Assembly: GCA_024698705.1 (NCBI GenBank)
Contig: JAILQX010000018.1
Coordinates: 124,001-188,000, forward strand
DNA length: 64,000 nt
Direction: 5' to 3'
Source of the DNA: Lachnospiraceae bacterium
GTDB taxonomy: Bacteria > Bacillota > Clostridia > Lachnospirales > Lachnospiraceae
Shown: piece by piece, positions 42,365-49,938 of the stretch
Layout of the letters: every line of letters starts with the position of its first letter
How positions within the stretch are numbered: the first letter of the stretch is position 1
Translations under genes and position numbers: made by a program
The notes under the pieces: model-generated
What the model saw: the letters and a program-made list of their open reading frames with translations, nothing else
What the model was told of the DNA's origin: nothing
The model's database searches: none

Positions 42365-42391
42365 AAGCCATCCCTCATTATTTCAAAGTTC

Positions 42392-42400
42392 ATTATAACA
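42392..42400 (-). promoter_or_regulatory. Extended -10 promoter element for pseG
   Basis: The minus strand reads TGTTATAAT, a perfect extended -10 box, about 28 bp upstream of the pseG start. No good -35 box is seen, as is common for extended -10 promoters. It would start a short leader ending in GAGGGAT. Confidence 0.6.
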
Positions 42401-42452
42401 TATCTGTTACAAGGGCGTTATATCCTATCCGCATCCGTAAGTCCGGTGACGA

Positions 42453-42481
42453 TTGTTTTAACCTGCAAATTGCGCTATAAT
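42453..42481 (+). promoter_or_regulatory. Promoter of the AI-2E-family permease gene
   Basis: TTGTTT (42453-42458), a 17-bp spacer and TATAAT (42476-42481) point toward the start codon at 42506. The leader is short and contains AGAGGAG. Confidence 0.65.
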
Positions 42482-42505
42482 CATAATCTGAGAGGAGATG
42501 ACAAC

Positions 42506-43759
42506 ATGAATCCCAAAGTCAAAACTTATCTTAAGGTACTTGCCAATCTGCTTACCGCCGTATTGGTCGTACTCATTATAATATTTCTGATACCCAAATT
42601 GATCGTATTCTTCATGCCGTTTATAATCGGCTGGATAATCTCACTGATCGCAAAGCCCATCGTTGAATTCTTCGAAAAGAAGATAAAGATCAAACGAAAA
42701 GCCGGCTCTGCGATAGTCATAATCCTGGTTCTTGCGATAGTCATTGCCATCGTGTACGGGATCTGCTATTTTCTCGTAAACCAGGTGATAGATTTTGTTC
42801 AGGATTTCCCGAGACTGTGGTCCGGACTTGTGGTTGAATTCGAGCAGGTAGGCGATTCCCTGATGGGTGTATATACCAAACTTCCCGCTTCAATACGAAG
42901 CACTCTGGATTCCTTTGCAGCAAACAGCCAGAAGTATTTCAGCAATCTTTCAGTCGGTTCCGGTGCTCTCGACCTGCCTTCTGTCGGCAACGTGGTCACC
43001 AAGATCCCGGATCTGATCATGGCAGTTGTCATGGCGCTGCTGTCATCATATTTCTTCGTTGCGGACAAGGATTACCTTAAAAAGACTTCCGAAAAATATC
43101 TTCCCGCTTCGGTCGTATATAATTGGGAAATAATTAAAAGAAGCATCAGAAATGCTTTTGGCGGCTACTTCAAAGCCCAGTTCAAGATCGAGATCTGGAT
43201 CTATCTCGTGACCGTGATCGGTCTGTTCATCATAAGGGTCGATTATGCAATACTCGTTGCGCTCGGCATCTGCTTCATGGATTTCCTTCCGGTTTTCGGA
43301 GCAGGCACGGTTATGATTCCGTGGGCTATCATAAAATTCTTCAACGGTGAATATGCGATCGGCATCGGTCTCCTCATCATTTGGGGTGTCGGCCAGCTGC
43401 TCAGGCAGATCATCCAGCCCAAGATCGTCGGAGAGTCCGTCGGTATGGATTCGATCCCGACTCTTTTCCTGCTGTTCATCGGTTTTGCCGTTAAGGGTGT
43501 TCTTGGCATGATCCTTGCCATCCCGATCGGCATCATCCTTAAGAACCTCTATGAGGAGGGCGCTTTCAACACAACCTTTGAAAGCATCAGCATTCTTTTC
43601 GCCGGCTTCAACAATTTCCGTCGTTTCGGCGACTCGGATCGTGAAGTCATCCGGAAATACGAAAGCGTAGTTGCCAAAACCTACGAAGAGCAAATCAAGA
43701 ACGAAACCGATAATGATGCGTCCGATTCAGAATCGTCCGACAAATCAACCGACAGCTAA
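42506..43759 (+). CDS. AI-2E family transporter-like membrane protein (PerM/YtvI type)
   Basis: The 417-residue protein has eight or so membrane helices: an N-terminal pair, a central soluble segment (about 80-170), then a run of helices with DFLPVFGAGTVMIPWAI and LRQIIQPKIVGESVGMD, both diagnostic of this family. The family includes putative exporters of autoinducer-2 and cation/proton antiporters, so the substrate is unknown. Start ATG at 42506 follows AGAGGAG by eight bases. A longer open frame upstream overlaps pseG and has no support. The stop codon abuts a fold-back element that probably serves as a two-way terminator. Confidence 0.85.
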   Translation: MNPKVKTYLKVLANLLTAVLVVLIIIFLIPKLIVFFMPFIIGWIISLIAKPIVEFFEKKIKIKRKAGSAIVIILVLAIVIAIVYGICYFLVNQVIDFVQDFPRLWSGLVVEFEQVGDSLMGVYTKLPASIRSTLDSFAANSQKYFSNLSVGSGALDLPSVGNVVTKIPDLIMAVVMALLSSYFFVADKDYLKKTSEKYLPASVVYNWEIIKRSIRNAFGGYFKAQFKIEIWIYLVTVIGLFIIRVDYAILVALGICFMDFLPVFGAGTVMIPWAIIKFFNGEYAIGIGLLIIWGVGQLLRQIIQPKIVGESVGMDSIPTLFLLFIGFAVKGVLGMILAIPIGIILKNLYEEGAFNTTFESISILFAGFNNFRRFGDSDREVIRKYESVVAKTYEEQIKNETDNDASDSESSDKSTDS

Positions 43760-43933
43760 AACCGCCGGTATACCTCAGGGGGAATGATAGACCAAGCCCC
43801 TTGATGAACAGTGATTTTAAATAGGGTGTTTCAAGGTTTGTGAAACGCATGACCTTGAAACACCCTTGTATTTTTTAAAATCGCTGTGAATCTAGTAGGC
43901 GGGTCGTATTCCACCTGAGGTATACCGGCGGTT
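43760..43933. other. 174-bp fold-back element between convergent genes (includes bidirectional terminator)
   Basis: A perfect 20-bp outer stem (43760-43779 with 43914-43933, arms ACCGCCGGTATACCTCAGG) encloses an inner hairpin: GGGTGTTTCAAGG (43824-43836) with CCTTGAAACACCC (43853-43865), extended outward by an AT-rich GATTTTAA/TTAAAATC pairing. The inner part can act as a terminator for the converging genes on both sides. The outer arms are unusual and run into a tandem array on the right. Confidence 0.8.
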
Positions 43934-44049
43934 GGTACGACAGGCGGATGATTTGCCGGCGGTTGGTACTACCGGCGGATGATTTGCCGGCGGTTGGTGC
44001 GACCGGCGGTTTGCTTTGCCGTCGGTTGGTGCGACCGGCGGATGATTTG
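43925..44049. repeat. Four-unit 31/32-bp GC-rich tandem repeat
   Basis: Units start at 43925, 43956, 43987 and 44019. Each begins CCGGCGGTTGGT or a close variant and ends in a TTTG block. Lengths are 31, 31, 32 and 31 bp. A partial fifth unit follows. The first unit overlaps the right arm of the fold-back element, from which the array seems to have grown. It ends 15 bp before the NlpC/P60 stop codon. With the fold-back element it accounts for the whole 305-bp gap from 43760 to 44064. Confidence 0.85.
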
Positions 44050-44064
44050 CCGGCGTATTCATTT

Positions 44065-45291
44065 CTACACGATCCTTCTGACTGCGAGAATCTCCCTGTA
44101 GGTCGCATTACCTATCTTGATGCCCGATGAAGGGGTTGAAGCATGGACTATCTGGCCATTGCCGATGTAAATGGCGACATGTCCCGCATAGCAGATGATA
44201 TCGCCCGGCTGGGCTTCTGCATAGGTGACACCCGTTCCTGCATTTCTCTGGGATGTAGAGCTTCTTGGCAGGCTGTAACCGTAGGCCTGATATACAGACA
44301 TTGTGAAGCCGGAGCAGTCACATCCGTTGGTGAGGCTGGTGCCACCGGCCACATAGGGATTTCCTATGAATTTACATCCGTAATTGGCGATCTCCTTGCC
44401 AAGCTGGCTGCCCGATGAACTGCTTATCACAGTGGCTGTATCTGTTGATGATGAACTACCCGACGATGAAGATGTTGAGGACGTATCGCCTCCGCCGGCC
44501 GCTAAGGCCGCAGCCTTCTTCTTGGCCTCTTCCTCAGCTTTTTTCCGGGCCTCTTCCTGAGCTTTCCTTCTGGCTTCCTCTTCCAATTTCTTTATCTGGC
44601 TGTTCTGCTGCTTGATCTTGGCTTTGTATGCGGCAGCATCCTGTTTTGCCCTTGCTATCTGTGTATCGTAATCCTCTGCCTCGCTCTTTTTCTGCTCCAG
44701 TAGGTTATTGAGTTCTGCCTGCTCAAGTTCCAGCTCATAGTGAGCCGTTTCAAGTTCTTCCTGTTCTTCCTCCAGCGCAAGCTTGGCTGCCGCCACGGCT
44801 TCTTTGGCTGCTATGTATTCGTTAAGTTTTTCTCTGTCATATGCATAAAGTTCATCTATATAATCTGCTTTATTGACCAGATCACCCATGTTCTTTGATT
44901 CGAACAGAAGCTGTACATAAGTCGAATCTCCTTTTTCATACATGAATTTGATCCTGGTCTTCATGGCCTCATATTGCTCCTCTTCAACCTTCTCGGCATC
45001 CGCAAGTTCGGTCTTCTTTACCTCGATCTGACCCTCAATATCCTCGATCTCATCTTCGAGAATGCTTATGGACGTCATAAGATCGACGAGTTCATCATCG
45101 ATCTGTTCTATCTCGTCGGTTATACCCTTACGTACCTCTGTCAGGTTCTCTATTTCGTTATTGGTCTCTTCGAGCTGCTTCTTGGTATCCTGCTGTTCCT
45201 TTTTGATATCATCTATAGTGGTCGCATAGACCGACAGCGGAAGCGTGATGATCAATAATGAAATTGTGAGCGTCTTAAGCATTTTTTTCAT
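44065..45291 (-). CDS. Secreted NlpC/P60 peptidoglycan endopeptidase with coiled-coil N-terminus
   Basis: The protein has 408 residues. A signal peptide (KKMLKTLTISLLIITLPLSV, cleaved near YAT) is followed by long coiled-coil helices rich in Glu, Lys and Gln (about 25-245), as in CwlO and PcsB. After a Ser/Gly/Thr-rich linker the C-terminal NlpC/P60 domain has the catalytic Cys326 in CDCSG, His371 in GHVAIYIG and His383 in IVHAST. It cuts peptide cross-links in the cell wall. The ATG at 45291 is preferred because it starts the signal peptide. The TATAAT only five bases upstream could mean a leaderless transcript. Confidence 0.9.
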   Translation of the reverse strand: MKKMLKTLTISLLIITLPLSVYATTIDDIKKEQQDTKKQLEETNNEIENLTEVRKGITDEIEQIDDELVDLMTSISILEDEIEDIEGQIEVKKTELADAEKVEEEQYEAMKTRIKFMYEKGDSTYVQLLFESKNMGDLVNKADYIDELYAYDREKLNEYIAAKEAVAAAKLALEEEQEELETAHYELELEQAELNNLLEQKKSEAEDYDTQIARAKQDAAAYKAKIKQQNSQIKKLEEEARRKAQEEARKKAEEEAKKKAAALAAGGGDTSSTSSSSGSSSSTDTATVISSSSGSQLGKEIANYGCKFIGNPYVAGGTSLTNGCDCSGFTMSVYQAYGYSLPRSSTSQRNAGTGVTYAEAQPGDIICYAGHVAIYIGNGQIVHASTPSSGIKIGNATYREILAVRRIV

Positions 45292-45309
45292 AGGTTCATT
45301 ATAACATAA

Positions 45310-45331
45310 AAGGCAGGTCTGAACCTGCCTT
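45310..45331 (-). terminator. Terminator after asnS
   Basis: A perfect 9-bp stem AAGGCAGGT/ACCTGCCTT with a 4-base loop, followed on the minus strand by TTTATG. It lies 42 bp after the asnS stop codon. A TATAAT box for the next gene begins directly after it. Confidence 0.75.
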
Positions 45332-45372
45332 GATGTAAAAAAGTATATTTTGTATTTACCCAAATATGTTCT

Positions 45373-46758
45373 TTAGAAATCACATGATCTTGGTGTACGA
45401 GGATAAGGGATGACGTCTCTTATATTTTCCACGCCGGTCAGATACATGATGAGTCTTTCAAATCCCATTCCGAAACCGCTGTGGATGCAACCGCCGTATC
45501 TTCTGGTATCGAGATACCAGTCAATGCCTTCCTTGTCGACTCCCATTTCATCCATACGCCCGATGAGCTTGTCGAGGTCTTCCTCTCTCTGGCTCCCGCC
45601 CATAAGCTCGCCGGCCTGCGGAACGAGCAGATCAACTGCAGCGACAGTCTTATCATCAGGGTTAAGCTTCATGTAATATGCCTTGATGTCCTTCGGCCAG
45701 TCGGTCACAAATACCGGTCCGTTAAAATATTCCGTTATGTACCTCTCATGCTCTTTTGCGATATCCTCACCGTAATCGGGTTCGAATTCCCACTTAACAT
45801 CGGCCTTTTTAAGGATATCTATGACCTCACGATGTGATATACGCGTGAAATGAGAACTGAGCAGATCATCCAGTTTTTTCTTAAGTCCCTTGGAAACAAA
45901 CTGATCACAGAAAGCGATCTCCTCAGGGCAGTTTTCACATACATAGCCTACAACAAACTTAAGCATTTCCTCTTCTATGTCCATGAGTCCGTTCAGATCG
46001 CAGAATGCCATCTCGGGCTCTATCATCCAGAATTCGTTGGCATGAGTCTGTGTATTGGAATTCTCTGTTCTGAATGTCGGTCCGAATGTATAGATATCTC
46101 CGAATGCCATGGCAAATGTTTCACCCTGGAGCTGTCCCGATCCGGTAATGAATGACTGCTTTCCGAACAGGTCCTTTGAGAAATCAACCTTTCCCTCTTC
46201 ATCAAGCGGAAGCTCGTTCATATTGAAGGTCGTTATCTTGAACATTTGATCCGAACCTTCACAGTCCGCACCTGTTATAAGAGGTGTATGTACGTATACA
46301 TAGCCTCTGTCCTGGAAATATTTATGTATGGCCATAGCTGCCACGCTTCTTACCCTGAATACCGCACTGAAAAGATTGGTCCTCGGGCGGAGATGCGCAA
46401 CACTCCTCAAAAATTCTCTCGTATGTCTCTTGGGCTGTATCGGATAATTCTCCGGGCAGTCACCGAGCATTATAACTTCCGTGGCATGTACTTCAAACGG
46501 CTGCTTCATATCGGGTGTGAGTACCACTTTACCCTTAACCTGTACGGATGCTCCCACGCGGATCTTTGATATATCTTCAAAGTTAGCAAGATCCTGTTCG
46601 TAAACAATCTGGAGCGATTCGAAGAATGAACCGTCGTTTACGGTAAGGAATCCGAACTGAGCCTGTGCTCTGTTGGTCCTTACCCATGCACATACCATGA
46701 CTTCTTTATCTGCATATTCCTCTGTATTTCTGAACAATTGTTTAATCTTGGTTCTCAT
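45373..46758 (-). CDS. asnS: Asparaginyl-tRNA synthetase
   Basis: The 461-residue class IIb synthetase has an N-terminal OB-fold anticodon domain (ADKEVMVCAWVRTNRAQ) and class II motifs: FRVRSVAAMAIHKYF, then FGPTFRTENSNT with ARTE-like motif 2, and GGCIHSGFGMGFERLIMYL as motif 3. The DPDDKTVAAVDLL-like segment and lack of an Asp-specific insert fit AsnRS rather than AspRS. I chose ATG 46758 because GAGG lies seven bases upstream. A frame to 46812 begins in palindromic intergenic DNA. The 85-bp gap upstream holds small palindromes (TATCCC/GGGATA at 46776-46836 and TGCCT/AGGCA inside) but no T-box-like leader. Confidence 0.95.
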   Translation of the reverse strand: MRTKIKQLFRNTEEYADKEVMVCAWVRTNRAQAQFGFLTVNDGSFFESLQIVYEQDLANFEDISKIRVGASVQVKGKVVLTPDMKQPFEVHATEVIMLGDCPENYPIQPKRHTREFLRSVAHLRPRTNLFSAVFRVRSVAAMAIHKYFQDRGYVYVHTPLITGADCEGSDQMFKITTFNMNELPLDEEGKVDFSKDLFGKQSFITGSGQLQGETFAMAFGDIYTFGPTFRTENSNTQTHANEFWMIEPEMAFCDLNGLMDIEEEMLKFVVGYVCENCPEEIAFCDQFVSKGLKKKLDDLLSSHFTRISHREVIDILKKADVKWEFEPDYGEDIAKEHERYITEYFNGPVFVTDWPKDIKAYYMKLNPDDKTVAAVDLLVPQAGELMGGSQREEDLDKLIGRMDEMGVDKEGIDWYLDTRRYGGCIHSGFGMGFERLIMYLTGVENIRDVIPYPRTPRSCDF

Positions 46759-46843
46759 TGTATTTCCTCTTGATGTATCCCCATTGAAATTATGCCTTAG
46801 GCAAAGGGGCAAGCTCTATGATGTCCCTTCGGGATATCAATTC

Positions 46844-47938
46844 TTATTCTGCAGTCACGTCCGGTGTGGGCGGAACAACCTTTACATTGTCAACTATTAT
46901 CTGTGCAGCCTTCTCATTGATAAGGTATGACTTGTAGTCATCGATATCTATCTGCGCAAGGAACTCTTCAACGGAATTGAAGCCGAATGAGCTGTAGTTT
47001 GCCTTAACCGCTTCATCCACGTCCTTCTTTGTGATCTTTTCCTTTTCAAGCTGAAGGATCTTTACCATTGCAAGGTCAAGCTGTGTTGCCCTGATCGCGG
47101 AATCCTTTATATCTGAGTAATAATCATCGACATTTTCATATCCGTAATACGACTTGATTATCGTATCGATATCGGTTCCGTACTGTGAAGCGTAGCCTTC
47201 TGCTTCATTTATCATTGAATCATAATAATAATTGTATCTTTCCGGAGGGACTTCATCCGTGAATTCGCAGATGTTCAGAAGCTGCTCCATCGCTTCCGAT
47301 TCAAGTCGTGAATTATAATCATCCTGAGCTGTTTCCATAAGCTGTTTCTTAACTTCTGCCTTAAATTCATCCACTGTCGTGACGCCTTCAAGACCGAGCC
47401 CAGCCACATATTCTTCCGTCAGATCCGGGATCTGCTTCTCATATATGTTATTGAGCTTAACCGTAAATACAGCCGGTTTTCCTGCAAGGTCGGATACCTG
47501 GTAATCAGTGGGAAATGTAACATCTATATCACGTGTTTCACCGATCTCCATACCGATAAGAGCGTCTTCAAATCCGTCTATAAACGAGCCGGAACCTATC
47601 TCGAGCTCCTGTCCCTGTGCCGTACCGCCGTTAAATGCAACGCCGTCGACCTTTCCTTCAAAATCGATATTGGATACATCACCGTTCTGAAGCGTTCTTC
47701 CCGTTACCTCAACTTTTTCGGGTGCGCTTGCAAGCATGTAATAGATCGCCGTTTCCACATTTTCATCGGTTATTTCCTGTAACTCGGCCTCTACGGTTAT
47801 GTTCTTGTAATCTCCTATGCTTACGAGATATTTATCGACGTCGATCTTGGAAATATCCTTTGACGCGTCATCGGTACAACCACATAAAGCCGCCGTTGTC
47901 ATCAAAGCCACGATAAGTGCTGTCAGTCTTTTTTTCAT
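46844..47938 (-). CDS. Trigger-factor-like FKBP-type peptidyl-prolyl isomerase lipoprotein
   Basis: This 364-residue protein has a lipoprotein signal peptide with lipobox AALCGC (Cys20 by the chosen start), then an FKBP domain with NGDVSNIDFEGKVDGVAFNG and GSFIDGFEDALIGMEIGE. The C-terminal half is helical and Trigger-factor-like (LTEEYVAGLGLEGVTTVDEF onward). Cytoplasmic trigger factor has an N-terminal ribosome-binding domain, which is missing here. The protein is therefore probably an extracytoplasmic folding catalyst attached to the membrane. Start ATG at 47938 follows GAGG by six bases. The gene lies just downstream of the plus-strand divergent gene at 48102, with a shared 163-bp promoter region. 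Confidence 0.85.
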   Translation of the reverse strand: MKKRLTALIVALMTTAALCGCTDDASKDISKIDVDKYLVSIGDYKNITVEAELQEITDENVETAIYYMLASAPEKVEVTGRTLQNGDVSNIDFEGKVDGVAFNGGTAQGQELEIGSGSFIDGFEDALIGMEIGETRDIDVTFPTDYQVSDLAGKPAVFTVKLNNIYEKQIPDLTEEYVAGLGLEGVTTVDEFKAEVKKQLMETAQDDYNSRLESEAMEQLLNICEFTDEVPPERYNYYYDSMINEAEGYASQYGTDIDTIIKSYYGYENVDDYYSDIKDSAIRATQLDLAMVKILQLEKEKITKKDVDEAVKANYSSFGFNSVEEFLAQIDIDDYKSYLINEKAAQIIVDNVKVVPPTPDVTAE

Positions 47939-48101
47939 AATTATCCTCATTTCCTATTTATATATGTGTAACATCACAATTTCTATTTATATCATATTTC
48001 AAGGTCTTTATAAAGTCTTTCTTGTATTTTCATAGACTTTTCACATTATAAATGCTAAAATAAGTTTTGTTTTTGAGAGAAGTTCTTAGGAGGTATTTTA
48101 A

Positions 48102-48578
48102 TTGAAGACAGGTACTATAATCGCACTTATAATTATAGCTGTTCTGATTATAGCCATAGTGGTTTTGTATTTTCTCGGAAAGAAAGCCCAGAAAAAACAG
48201 GAAGAACAGAAGGAAGCCATTGAAGCCGCAAAACAGTCGGTATCAATGTTCATAATCGATAAAAAACGTATGAAACTCAAAGATGCGGGATTTCCGCAAT
48301 CCGTTCTCGACCAGACACCCAAGCTTATGAGAAATGCAAAAGTTTCCGTGCTCAAGGCAAAGGTCGGGCCCCAGACGATGTCTCTGATATGTGATGACAA
48401 GATCTTTGAATCCGTTCCCGTCAAGAAGGAGGTCAAAGCCTCCGTCAGCGGAATGTACGTTACCGAAGTAAAAGCTCTTCACGGCAAACCGATCGTGGTT
48501 GAACAGAAGAAGAAAAGCCGTTTCAGACAGGCTTTGGAAAGGGCACAGGAAAAAGCGGGTGCAAAGCCCATCAAATAA
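48102..48578 (+). CDS. Single-pass membrane protein of unknown function
   Basis: The 158-residue protein starts with TTG at 48102, eight bases after a perfect AGGAGG. It has one N-terminal membrane helix (about residues 6-26), then a Lys/Glu/Gln-rich stretch (about 28-45) and a soluble C-terminal domain with VSVLKAKVGPQTMSLICDDK, ending in a basic tail. I do not recognise the family. The upstream gap with the divergent lipoprotein gene contains a weak TATAAA box at 48047. A strong terminator follows the gene, so it is probably monocistronic. Confidence 0.8.
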   Translation: MKTGTIIALIIIAVLIIAIVVLYFLGKKAQKKQEEQKEAIEAAKQSVSMFIIDKKRMKLKDAGFPQSVLDQTPKLMRNAKVSVLKAKVGPQTMSLICDDKIFESVPVKKEVKASVSGMYVTEVKALHGKPIVVEQKKKSRFRQALERAQEKAGAKPIK

Positions 48579-48580
48579 TA

Positions 48581-48620
48581 AAAAAGACATGGCGCGTTTT
48601 CACGTACCATGTCTTTTTTT
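48581..48620 (+). terminator. Terminator, probably bidirectional
   Basis: AAAAAGACATGG (48581-48592) pairs with CCATGTCTTTTT (48607-48618) and is followed by further T residues. The A-run on the left could serve the convergent gene ending at 48635. Confidence 0.9.
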
Positions 48621-48634
48621 GCACTTTTACCCGT

Positions 48635-49060
48635 TTATACCAGTAAATGCGCCGTTATGTCTATCCTTGAATTTGCAAAGAATTCACCGTTCATCTCAAG
48701 TCTGTAATCTATCAAAAGCCTGTATTCGCAGTCGTTTTCAAATACCGCTATATTATTTGTATATATACCCATCCTGAGAGTCCCGTGACCCGTGTCGTAG
48801 CCCGCGCTCTTCCTCTTGTCAGCCACAAAATGCATCTCTGCATTGACAGCTCCCTTTTTTACTACGGTCACTTCGTTAAGCTCGATCTTCACCAGATTGG
48901 CTGTTACCGAATCCGTCCCCTCCAGTACCTCATCATACTTGAGATAAGCCTTTTCACGCTGCTTTACCAGTATCCCGTCATGTTCTGTTTTAATGACCTC
49001 GGGTTCGCAATCGTCATTCCATTGCGTACCTGTTACGGTTATATGTACACGTTTAGTCAT
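48635..49060 (-). CDS. DUF1934 (YwiB-like) beta-barrel protein
   Basis: The 141-residue protein has the beta-strand pattern of DUF1934: KRVHITVTGTQW at the start, DGILVKQREKAYLKYDE, and then DYRLEMNGEFFANSRIDI near the end. The family forms a lipocalin-like barrel of unknown function (B. subtilis YwiB). I chose the ATG at 49060 preceded by GGTGGGG. A longer frame to 49132 would start in the palindromic repeat at 49075-49236. It lies downstream of a GntR regulator and ispE on the same strand, separated from them by that repeat. Confidence 0.85.
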   Translation of the reverse strand: MTKRVHITVTGTQWNDDCEPEVIKTEHDGILVKQREKAYLKYDEVLEGTDSVTANLVKIELNEVTVVKKGAVNAEMHFVADKRKSAGYDTGHGTLRMGIYTNNIAVFENDCEYRLLIDYRLEMNGEFFANSRIDITAHLLV

Positions 49061-49074
49061 ATCCCCACCGCTAT

Positions 49075-49236
49075 CTTTTGAACATCGGCCCATTGGAATT
49101 CGACTACTTATTGTAATGCTCTGAAAGAGCATTATGTAGCGCTCGCCCTTCGCCGTAGGCGAATTTTACATGGGCGAGCGTTCATATTCGAAGGGCCGAC
49201 GCTGCATGTCAGGTTTTCATAGAAAACCTGACACAA
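49075..49236. repeat. Copy B of a dispersed palindromic repeat (long form)
   Basis: The intergenic copy starts TTTTGAACATCGGCCCATTGG and ends CCTGACACAATCT, like copy A at 34474. It holds an additional inner segment of about 78 bp with hairpins TAATGCTC/GAGCATTA and CGCTCGCCC/GGGCGAGCG enclosing TTCGCC/GGCGAA. A perfect 12-bp stem TGTCAGGTTTTC/GAAAACCTGACA lies at 49207-49233. It sits between the stop of the GntR gene and the start of the DUF1934 gene. Confidence 0.88.
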
Positions 49237-49240
49237 TCTG

Positions 49241-49909
49241 TTATGATTCATCCAGTCTTATCTGACGGATGATCGATTCCTCCTGATTCTTGATATGGAC
49301 GGAGATCTCCTTGGTTGCCGCTACCACATCGCCCGCAAGGATCGCATCATATATCCTTCTGTGTTCCTCCACGAGCCGCATATGTCCGCTTCTGTCCTTG
49401 ATATATTCGAACCTGTATCTGTACATCTGCTCCGCAAGATTGTTCAACATCTGGACCAGTCTTGGATTTCCCGTCGCTTCAAATATCTCATCATGAAATG
49501 CAACATCGGCCTTCGCGATCTCACCCGCATCCTCATTACCGATGATATCCTCAAATGCAAGCAATGCCGTCTTCAGTCTCTCCTTCTGTTCGTAATCGAT
49601 CCTCCGGCATGCCAGCTCGACCGCGAGCTTCTCAAGTGCAAGGCGCACCTCAAGTACATCCGACATGCTCTTTTCGGTTATGCTCGCAACCTGGGCACCC
49701 TTTCTGGGTATCATGATCACAAGTCCCTCCAGTTCAAGCTGTCTGATCGCTTCTCTGATGGGTGTTCTCGAAACCCCGAGTTTATTGGCAAGATGTATCT
49801 CCATCAGTCTTTCACCCGGTTTGAGTTCCCCGGTGAGGATCGCCTGTCTCAATGTCTTGAATACGACATCCCTTAGCGGCAAAAATGCATTTTCCATGTA
49901 GTTTTCCAT
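49241..49909 (-). CDS. GntR-family regulator, FCD (FadR) subgroup
   Basis: The 222-residue protein has an N-terminal winged helix-turn-helix (LRQAILTGELKPGERLMEI, then LGVSRTPIREAIRQLELEG) and an all-helical FCD effector domain (SDVLEVRLALEKLAVELACR, FHDEIFEATGNPRL and EEHRRIYDAI). The latter contains the Asp/His residues that often bind a metal in this group. FCD regulators usually respond to small carboxylic acids. Targets are unknown. The gene lies 29 bp after ispE and precedes DUF1934. GGGAG lies six bases ahead of the start. Clear GntR operators could not be identified by eye. Confidence 0.9.
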   Translation of the reverse strand: MENYMENAFLPLRDVVFKTLRQAILTGELKPGERLMEIHLANKLGVSRTPIREAIRQLELEGLVIMIPRKGAQVASITEKSMSDVLEVRLALEKLAVELACRRIDYEQKERLKTALLAFEDIIGNEDAGEIAKADVAFHDEIFEATGNPRLVQMLNNLAEQMYRYRFEYIKDRSGHMRLVEEHRRIYDAILAGDVVAATKEISVHIKNQEESIIRQIRLDES

Positions 49910-49938
49910 ACTTTTCTCCCATATTAGGACAGATCACG

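Noticed and set aside
42152-42505. An upstream extension of the AI-2E-family protein
   Set aside because: It overlaps pseG on the other strand, and a promoter plus AGAGGAG at 42491-42497 fixes the start at 42506.
43046-43693. A 215-codon open frame on the minus strand rich in Asp/Glu
   Set aside because: It is the reverse complement shadow of the AI-2E-family permease gene.
43925-44049. A CRISPR array
   Set aside because: The units are joined directly with no unique spacers, and no cas gene is present.
46759-46843. A T-box leader for asnS
   Set aside because: The 85-bp gap is too short and lacks the conserved T-box sequence. Only small palindromes are present.
49295-49876. A 193-codon open frame on the plus strand
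   Set aside because: It is antisense to the GntR/FCD gene, which has clear motifs and a good ribosome binding site.
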